A stretch of DNA of 64,000 nucleotides, taken from positions 2,232,001-2,296,000 of the forward strand of contig NZ_CP119862.1 of the NCBI RefSeq assembly GCF_029338175.1, written 5' to 3'. Below the pieces are notes generated by a model, which searched no databases, had not been told where the DNA came from, and saw nothing but the letters and a program-made list of their open reading frames with translations. The position numbers and the translations under genes were made by a program. Within the stretch, counting starts at the first letter, position 1. Each line of letters starts with the position of its first letter. The stretch comes from Citrobacter enshiensis. GTDB taxonomy: Bacteria > Pseudomonadota > Gammaproteobacteria > Enterobacterales > Enterobacteriaceae. Positions 58,336 through 64,000 of the stretch are shown piece after piece.

Positions 58336-59340
58336 ATGAAAGCAAAAAATATTATTTTCATACTGATCAGCATCTTTATTTCACTGTTGACACTCACCGG
58401 CTCAGCGCATGCCAGTTGTTCAGGTACCACCGGGATTATGAATATTGACATCGGCACCATCACTATTCTAGGTGATGCGGATAACAGCACCAGCATTGAA
58501 TATAAAGATTTACTTGGAACCAAGGCTGATGTTGAGACCGCAGCAGCGATATCCTGCTCGGGTTATTTTACTTACGTAGGGAAAATAACCAATCCCGTAC
58601 CGGGCACCAACGATCTTGAAAAAGCGCTGTTATCGGATGGTTCCTGGAGTGGTCTTGGTTTTAAATTTTATACCAGAGCCTATAACGGCTGGTATAATTC
58701 ATTGCACAATGCCTCGCCTCCGGTCACGATTGCCGCCTCATGGAATAAATTCTGTATGCAATCTGAATGCTGGAACCCACAAAGTCACGAAGGCATTATT
58801 ATGATAGGTGCCCTTAGTGTATACGGCGGCGGTGTCCCGGCAATGCCTGGTATCATTAATACAACCGTTACACCTTTCACTACGGATGGCTATCCCGCCA
58901 TCACCTACCATATTACCGGTACCGTTGTTGTCCCCAGCTGTAATGTAGATGCTGCCACGCCTTCACGTGTTTTGCTCAAACCGGTCAATGCCAACGACCT
59001 CTCCCATAAGGGAAGTACGGCTGAGGATACGCCGTTTGAGATTTCACTGAAGTGCAATAGTAACGTCTCTGTCAATTTGCTGCTTGATGGCACCGAGGAC
59101 AGTGACGCACAGGATGATGGTGTGCTGGCTTTAAATGGCAACTCAACGGCCTCGGGGGTTGGTGTCCAGCTGTTGGTCAATAATAACCCGGCGAAACTGA
59201 ATGAAACCTTTAAGGTAGGCGATGCCGTTGCAGGAAATACCGCCATAGCCATGACGGCTCGTTATTACCGAACCAGCAACGCGGCAGTTAAAGCGGGCTC
59301 CGTTTCTGCCACCGTGGTTTATAATGTAACGTATAAATAA
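58336..59340 (+). CDS. Fimbrial tip adhesin, second copy
   Basis: This 334-residue protein has a signal peptide ('SLLTLTGSAHA'), an N-terminal domain with 'TGIMNIDIGTITILGDAD', and a C-terminal pilin domain ('VVVPSCNVDAATPSRVLLKPVN' to 'SATVVYNVTYK'). The pilin half parallels the first adhesin ('TPFEISLKC', 'VNLLLDGTEDSD'), while the binding half is largely different. The gene is intact, but the IS1 relic and usher relic separate it from the operon promoter. Expression may depend on read-through or a local promoter. Confidence 0.85.
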   Translation: MKAKNIIFILISIFISLLTLTGSAHASCSGTTGIMNIDIGTITILGDADNSTSIEYKDLLGTKADVETAAAISCSGYFTYVGKITNPVPGTNDLEKALLSDGSWSGLGFKFYTRAYNGWYNSLHNASPPVTIAASWNKFCMQSECWNPQSHEGIIMIGALSVYGGGVPAMPGIINTTVTPFTTDGYPAITYHITGTVVVPSCNVDAATPSRVLLKPVNANDLSHKGSTAEDTPFEISLKCNSNVSVNLLLDGTEDSDAQDDGVLALNGNSTASGVGVQLLVNNNPAKLNETFKVGDAVAGNTAIAMTARYYRTSNAAVKAGSVSATVVYNVTYK

Positions 59341-59401
59341 TAATTTCGCCGGAAGTGAAACATTATTTTTCAGATGATGGTTTCCGTATATAAAATCTGT
59401 G

Positions 59402-59428
59402 ATGACGTATAATTTAACCTATAAATAA
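59402..59428 (+). pseudogene. Possible relic of a third pilin-type C-terminus
   Basis: A few codons, 'MTYNLTYK' plus TAA, repeat the C-terminal 'YNLTYK' end of the first adhesin. They lie 60 bases after the second adhesin, which has its own intact end. The match is very short, so chance cannot be excluded. Confidence 0.35.
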
Positions 59429-59455
59429 AAACATTATGTGTCGTCACGGGGTTAA

Positions 59456-59483
59456 GAAAAGGCAGAATAATTTCTGCCTTTTC
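59456..59483. terminator. Bidirectional terminator between fimbrial island and sapF
   Basis: GAAAAGGCAGAA / TAAT / TTCTGCCTTTTC is a perfect stem with A and T runs on both sides. It ends sapF transcription on the minus strand and can end the fimbrial transcript on the plus strand. Confidence 0.88.
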
Positions 59484-59486
59484 TAT

Positions 59487-60293
59487 TTACCGATCCTTTC
59501 GCCACGCATCCGCTGTCAATGCTTCACCAAAATGCCCGGCAATCAGCCGTTTGGTCAGCTCATGCAACGGCGAGGCGAGCACGTCAGAGGTGCTGCCGCG
59601 CTCGACGACTTCGCCCTGGTGCATAACTAAAACCTGATCGCTGATATGTTTCATCATTCCGATATGCTGGGTGACATAAATATAAGAGATACCCTGTTTC
59701 TCTTGTAATTCCAGCATCAGATTAATGAGCTGCGAACGCATCGACATATCCAGCGATGCCAGCGCTTCGTCTGCGATGATCACCTTCGGGCGCAAAATCA
59801 GCGCACGGGCCAACCCCAGACGCTGTTTTTGCCCTGGCGCCAGCATGTGCGGATAATAACTGACGTGATCGGGCAGCAAACCGACCATCCGCATGGTTTC
59901 CACAATCTGCTTCCGGCGCTGTTCAGGCTCGAGGTCAGTGTTCAGGCGCAGTGGAAAATCGAGGATCTGCGAGATACGCTGGCGCGGATTGAGCGACGTC
60001 GACGGGTCCTGAAAAATCATTCGAATACACTGGCTACGAAACGAATAATCGCCGTAGTGCAGTGGATGATCGTCAATCAGCACTTCGCCGCTGGTCGGTT
60101 CGATCATGCCCGCCAGCATTTTCGCCAGCGTCGATTTACCGGAACCATTCTCGCCAATAATGGCGAGGGTTTGCTTTTCGCGGAGGGTAAAACTCAGCGG
60201 TTTTACCGCCTCAACGGTCTGACGGCGAAACCAGCCTGTACGATAGCGAAAGGTTTTGCTCAGATTGCGTACTTCAAGCAGCGTTTCCACCAT
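59487..60293 (-). CDS. sapF: Peptide transport ATP-binding protein SapF
   Basis: This 268-residue ABC ATPase powers the Sap transporter, linked to resistance to cationic antimicrobial peptides and to putrescine export and Trk potassium uptake in relatives. Walker A 'GENGSGKSTLAKML' and Walker B 'KVIIADEALASLD' are intact; the signature reads 'LAPGQKQRLGLARAL'. It is the last gene of sapABCDF, one base after sapD. Confidence 0.96.
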   Translation of the reverse strand: MVETLLEVRNLSKTFRYRTGWFRRQTVEAVKPLSFTLREKQTLAIIGENGSGKSTLAKMLAGMIEPTSGEVLIDDHPLHYGDYSFRSQCIRMIFQDPSTSLNPRQRISQILDFPLRLNTDLEPEQRRKQIVETMRMVGLLPDHVSYYPHMLAPGQKQRLGLARALILRPKVIIADEALASLDMSMRSQLINLMLELQEKQGISYIYVTQHIGMMKHISDQVLVMHQGEVVERGSTSDVLASPLHELTKRLIAGHFGEALTADAWRKDR

Positions 60294-60294
60294 G

Positions 60295-61287
60295 TCACTC
60301 TTTCTCCATGTTCAGCGGGAAATGACAGGCGTAGAGATGATTCTTTACCCCGGTCAGGCGCGGGGTTTCAATACATTCTCGTTGAGCATACGGGCAGCGA
60401 GGCCCCAGACGACAACCTATCGGTAATTGTTCAAGCAAGGGGATCGCCCCAGGCATCGTATTCAGGCGGCTTTTATGCGGCATAGCGCTGCCAAAGTCGG
60501 GGATAGCGCGGATCAACGCCTGGGTATACGGATGGTGCGGGGTCGTCACCAAATCTTTGCTGAGCGCGGTTTCCACCGTTTGCCCGCAGTACATCACGTT
60601 GATTTTGTCTGCCCACTGACTCAACATCTGCAGGTCGTGGCTGATCAGCAAAATCGTGGTGTTGCTGTTCTGATTCAAACGGGTCAGCAGACGAAAAATT
60701 TGCGCCTGAGTAGTGGGCTCCATCGCGTTCGTCGGTTCGTCGGCAATCAACAAACGCGGCTGGTTAGCCAGCGCGATGGCGATCATCACTTTCTGGCACT
60801 CACCATCGGTCAGCTCATAGGGAAAACTGCGCATCGCATCTTTGTGATCTTTAATGCCGACACGGTGCAACAGTTCAATGGCGCGGCGTTTACGCCAGCC
60901 AATACGCTGCCACCAGCGGCCTTTGTAGGTCCAGGCCGGAATATTTTGCATCAACTGGCGACCCACACGCTCGGACGGATCAAGACAGGACTGCGGCTCC
61001 TGAAAGATCATGGAGACGTTGTGACCGACCAGCTTACGACGCTCACGCGAGGAGAGACGCAGCAGGTCGATGTCATCAAAGCGCATACGGTCGGCGGTGA
61101 CGCGCCAGTTGTCTTTCGCGACACCGCAAATTGCTTTGGCGATCAAACTTTTTCCCGACCCTGATTCACCCACCAGACCACGGATTTCGCCTTCGTTTAA
61201 GGTCATGCTGATCCGATCGACGGCTTTTACCCATCCTTCGTCGGTTCTGAATTCAATGGTGAGGTTACGAATATCCAGTAATGGCAT
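60295..61287 (-). CDS. sapD: Peptide transport ATP-binding protein SapD
   Basis: This 330-residue ABC ATPase has Walker A '[14 protein letters not shown]' and Walker B '[13 protein letters not shown]'; the signature '[15 protein letters not shown]' departs from LSGGQ, as in other SapD proteins. The C-terminal oligopeptide-transport motif with Cys ('[12 protein letters not shown]') is present. Its start overlaps the sapC stop by one base. Confidence 0.96.
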   Translation of the reverse strand: MPLLDIRNLTIEFRTDEGWVKAVDRISMTLNEGEIRGLVGESGSGKSLIAKAICGVAKDNWRVTADRMRFDDIDLLRLSSRERRKLVGHNVSMIFQEPQSCLDPSERVGRQLMQNIPAWTYKGRWWQRIGWRKRRAIELLHRVGIKDHKDAMRSFPYELTDGECQKVMIAIALANQPRLLIADEPTNAMEPTTQAQIFRLLTRLNQNSNTTILLISHDLQMLSQWADKINVMYCGQTVETALSKDLVTTPHHPYTQALIRAIPDFGSAMPHKSRLNTMPGAIPLLEQLPIGCRLGPRCPYAQRECIETPRLTGVKNHLYACHFPLNMEKE

Positions 61288-62177
61288 TATTCCACCCCCG
61301 CAATAATCGCCCGGCGCAGGCCATCGCCAAGCAGGTTAACCAGCAACACGCTGATCATAATGGCGCCGCCGGGCAGCATCACGGTCCACGGCGCAACATA
61401 AATCAGCTCCAGCGCGTCTCCGAGCATGGCTCCCCATTCAGGAGAGGGCAGCTGCGCGCCTAGATCCAGAAAACCCAACGCCGCAATGTCGAGGATCGCC
61501 ATCGAGAGCGCACGGGTGATTTCGGTGATCAAACCGGCCGTGATGTTGGGCAGAATCGCAAACCAGAGAATATTCAGCGTGGTTGCGCCATCCAGACGGG
61601 CGGCGATCACATACTCTTTTTCCAGCTCATCATGCACCATGCTGTAGACAGAACGCACCATACGCGGCAGTAACGCCAGCCAGACCGCAAACATCGCATG
61701 GCTTAAATGCGGACCCGCAAACGCCACCACGATAATCGCCAGCAGCAGCGACGGAATAGAGAGCAGCGTATCCAGAATGTGATTGAGCACGGCGGAGCGT
61801 AAGCCGTGGGTCGCCCCGGCAACCACCCCAAGCACCAGACCACAAATCGTGGCGGCGAGCGTCACCACGAATGCGCCGCCGACGGTGGGCGCGGCGCCAC
61901 TCAGCAATCGACTTAAGACGTCGCGCCCCAGATCGTCGGTGCCGAGAAAGAACGACACTTCGCCGTAGCGAGACCAGGAAGGCGGCAAAAGCTGATAGCC
62001 GAGGAACTGTTGATCAATACCGTAGGGGGCAAACCAACTGCCAAAAATGCACAATAGCACCAGCCCCGCGCAGCCATACAGGCCGATCATCGCGGTGGTA
62101 TCGCTATAAAATTTCCGCCAGGCCGTGCGTAGCGTACCCGGTGGGCGTTTTTCGCTGTATACGCTATCGTAGGGCAT
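61287..62177 (-). CDS. sapC: Peptide transport permease SapC
   Basis: This 296-residue inner-membrane permease of the DppC/OppC type has about six membrane segments. The N-terminal first segment '[20 protein letters not shown]' and the EAA-like loop ('[18 protein letters not shown]') are present. It forms the channel with SapB. It overlaps sapB by 14 bases. Confidence 0.95.
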   Translation of the reverse strand: MPYDSVYSEKRPPGTLRTAWRKFYSDTTAMIGLYGCAGLVLLCIFGSWFAPYGIDQQFLGYQLLPPSWSRYGEVSFFLGTDDLGRDVLSRLLSGAAPTVGGAFVVTLAATICGLVLGVVAGATHGLRSAVLNHILDTLLSIPSLLLAIIVVAFAGPHLSHAMFAVWLALLPRMVRSVYSMVHDELEKEYVIAARLDGATTLNILWFAILPNITAGLITEITRALSMAILDIAALGFLDLGAQLPSPEWGAMLGDALELIYVAPWTVMLPGGAIMISVLLVNLLGDGLRRAIIAGVE

Positions 62178-63129
62178 ACCATTCCTTATGTTTCAGCGGG
62201 TTAGCCATGGCACCCAAAATATCAGATAACACATTGACGATGATGACCAGGGAGCCAATCACCATCACGCCTGCGGAAATGGCGGCATAATCTTGTTGGC
62301 GAATGGCATTGATCAACCAGCGGCCCAGTCCCGGCCAGCTAAAGACCATCTCGGTGATCATCGCCAGCGTCAACATGGTCGAAAATTGCAAACCAAGACG
62401 TGGGATCACCGGAGGAAGCGCGTTGTGCAGCACGTGACGGCGCAGAATCGTCAGACGTGATAATCCTCGGGTGGCCGCCGCTTTCACGTAGTTCTGGTCG
62501 TACACTTCAATCGTGCTGATCCGCATTAAACGAATCACCTCTGTGGTAGGGGCGACCGCCAGCGTCAGGACCGGTAATACCATGTGGCGCAATGCGCTCA
62601 TCACCATCTCGTCACGCCAGGGTGAGTCAGAAATCCACGCATCGATAATGGCGAATCCAGTGACGGGTTTGACTTCATAAAGCAGATCGAAGCGGCCAGA
62701 CACCGGCAGCCAGCCGAGCGTCAGCGAAAAGAACAACGTCAGCAGCAGCGCCAGCCAAAACACGGGAATAGAAAATCCCAGCAGGGCGAGGGCGCTGATA
62801 AAGCGATCGGGCCATTTATTGCGCGTCACGCCAGCCACCATTCCGATCGGGATGCCGACCATCAGGGCAAAGCCGAAGGCGAGAATGCACAGCTCCATGG
62901 TGGCGGGAAACACCTCTTTAAGCTGCTCAGAGATTAGCTGACCATTAATGCTGGAGACGCCGAAATCCCAGTGGATCAGGCCATTGAACCAGAATACCCA
63001 GGCATTCCACAACGAGGCACCCTGAAGCGGCGCGTGCGGCGTAAAGTAACTCAGACTGAAGCCGATAAAGGTCAGGAAAAAGAGTGTGACCAGCAACAGC
63101 AAAAAACGGCGCAGGGTGAAGATAATCAT
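62164..63129 (-). CDS. sapB: Peptide transport permease SapB
   Basis: This 321-residue permease of the DppB/OppB type has an N-terminal membrane segment ('[21 protein letters not shown]' class) and the conserved '[26 protein letters not shown]' EAA loop. It pairs with SapC. Its start overlaps the sapA stop by four bases. Confidence 0.95.
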   Translation of the reverse strand: MIIFTLRRFLLLLVTLFFLTFIGFSLSYFTPHAPLQGASLWNAWVFWFNGLIHWDFGVSSINGQLISEQLKEVFPATMELCILAFGFALMVGIPIGMVAGVTRNKWPDRFISALALLGFSIPVFWLALLLTLFFSLTLGWLPVSGRFDLLYEVKPVTGFAIIDAWISDSPWRDEMVMSALRHMVLPVLTLAVAPTTEVIRLMRISTIEVYDQNYVKAAATRGLSRLTILRRHVLHNALPPVIPRLGLQFSTMLTLAMITEMVFSWPGLGRWLINAIRQQDYAAISAGVMVIGSLVIIVNVLSDILGAMANPLKHKEWYALR

Positions 63130-64000
63130 GGTTTTTTCACCTCTTTGGCTTTTTCCCGCGAGACACCCGCAAAGGAGGCGTTACCAAACGGACTGAGCAC
63201 CAACCCTTTGATGTCATAACGATACGCCTGCAGACGCAACGATGACGCCAGCGGCAGGATCGGCAATTCGGTCGCCAGGATATTTTGCGCTTCATCATAC
63301 GCGTCAATACGCGAGGCAAGCTGCTGAGAAGAAAGCGCTTTACGCAGAACGCTGTCAAACTCGGGATTACACCAGTGGGCGAAGTTCGTTTGCGAGTTAA
63401 TGGCGGCGCAACTCAACAGCGGACGGAAAAAACTGTCCGGATCGTTACTGTCCGTTGCCCAACCGGACAACGTCAAATCATGGTTCATGTCCATCAACCG
63501 CGCCTCCTGGAAACGCCCCTCTACCGGGACAATCACCACTTTTACACCCACCTGCGCCATATCCGCCTGGATCAGTTCAGCCGTTTTCAGCGGGCTTGGG
63601 TTCCATGCCTGAGAACTGGTTGGCACCCACAACTTCAGCGTTAAATTTTCCAGCCCCAGCGCTTTTAACTGCTCGCGGGATTTAGCGGGATTGTATTCTG
63701 TAATTTTAGCCTCGTTGTCATAGGCCCACGAGGCGCGCGGTAAAATAGAGGCGGCTGTTTCCGCCGTGCCGTAGTAGATCGACTGCATCAGACGCTGGTT
63801 ATTGATGGCCAGCGCCAGCGCATGCCGCACTGCGGGGTTATTCAGCGGGGGTTTATTGGTATTAAACGCCAGATAGGCGATGTTCATTCCCGGGCGTAGC
63901 GTGAGTCGCAGGCGAGGATCGTCGCGTAAAATCGTTAACTGGCTGGCGGCAGGCCAGGCCAACACGTCGCACTCGCCGGTCAGCAGTTTAGACAACCGTC
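63126..64000 (-). CDS. sapA: Peptide-binding protein SapA, C-terminal part
   Basis: The frame is open to the right edge of the window, and the N-terminus and signal peptide lie beyond it. About 290 residues of the usual roughly 550 are visible. '[29 protein letters not shown]' and '[33 protein letters not shown]' are landmarks of the SBP_bac_5 peptide-binding family. The periplasmic protein delivers peptides to SapBC. Confidence 0.95.
   Translation of the reverse strand, partial: RLSKLLTGECDVLAWPAASQLTILRDDPRLRLTLRPGMNIAYLAFNTNKPPLNNPAVRHALALAINNQRLMQSIYYGTAETAASILPRASWAYDNEAKITEYNPAKSREQLKALGLENLTLKLWVPTSSQAWNPSPLKTAELIQADMAQVGVKVVIVPVEGRFQEARLMDMNHDLTLSGWATDSNDPDSFFRPLLSCAAINSQTNFAHWCNPEFDSVLRKALSSQQLASRIDAYDEAQNILATELPILPLASSLRLQAYRYDIKGLVLSPFGNASFAGVSREKAKEVKKP

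Overview
The window is chromosomal DNA of a member of the Enterobacteriaceae, probably Citrobacter or a close relative. The evidence is the gene order ompW-trp-yciV-yciO-rluB-btuR-yciK-sohB-yciN-topA-cysB-ymiA-yciX-acnA-ribA-pgpB-lapAB-pyrF-yciH-osmB-yciT-yciZ-pdeR-rnb-yciW-fabI-sap. This matches the E. coli/Salmonella backbone, and the proteins are very close to E. coli in length and sequence. The genus is inferred, not proven.

Positions 1 to about 15.27 kb are the right arm of a prophage with a Mu/SfV-type contractile tail. The rightward tail operon runs: Gp37-like protein (cut by the window edge), a DUF2635 protein, sheath, tube, a tail assembly chaperone with a visible -1 frameshift site, tape measure, gpN-like, gpP-like, Gp45, Gp46, Gp47, Gp48, tail fibre and a small protein. 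It is followed by an SOS cassette: a DinI-like gene and umuDC diverge from two LexA boxes. A leftward AT-rich gene with a HEPN-type RNxxxH motif and a leftward SRAP (YedK-type) gene come next. The prophage ends inside ompW: only the last 38 codons of ompW remain at this junction, so it is the host-phage attachment junction.

Positions 15.27 to 50.3 kb are the conserved backbone. A membrane diguanylate cyclase stands between ompW and trpA, where E. coli has yciGFE. The trp operon (trpLEDCBA, leftward) keeps its TrpR operator, leader peptide and attenuator. The housekeeping genes that follow serve rRNA processing and modification (yciV, rluB), cobalamin (btuR), topology (topA), sulfur (cysB, yciW), the TCA cycle (acnA), riboflavin (ribA), envelope lipid and LPS control (pgpB, lapAB), pyrimidines (pyrF), stress (osmB), c-di-GMP (pdeR), RNA decay (rnb) and fatty acid synthesis (fabI).

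Positions 50.4 to 59.45 kb are an accessory chaperone-usher fimbrial island between fabI and sapF, where E. coli has ycjD. Two tandem IprA/YaiV-like regulators face away from a pilin-chaperone-usher-adhesin operon. Downstream lie a second copy of the usher 3' end (decayed), a deleted IS1-family element with recognisable inverted repeats and a 9-bp duplication, a second full-length adhesin gene, and a tiny relic of another pilin-type C-terminus. This suggests past duplication, and possibly replacement, of adhesin genes by recombination in the usher 3' end. The window closes in the leftward sapABCDF peptide transporter operon; sapA is cut by the window edge.

The most interesting signals are the adhesin duplication scar, the HEPN-motif gene in the prophage cargo region, the paired LexA boxes of the prophage SOS cassette and the tail-chaperone frameshift.
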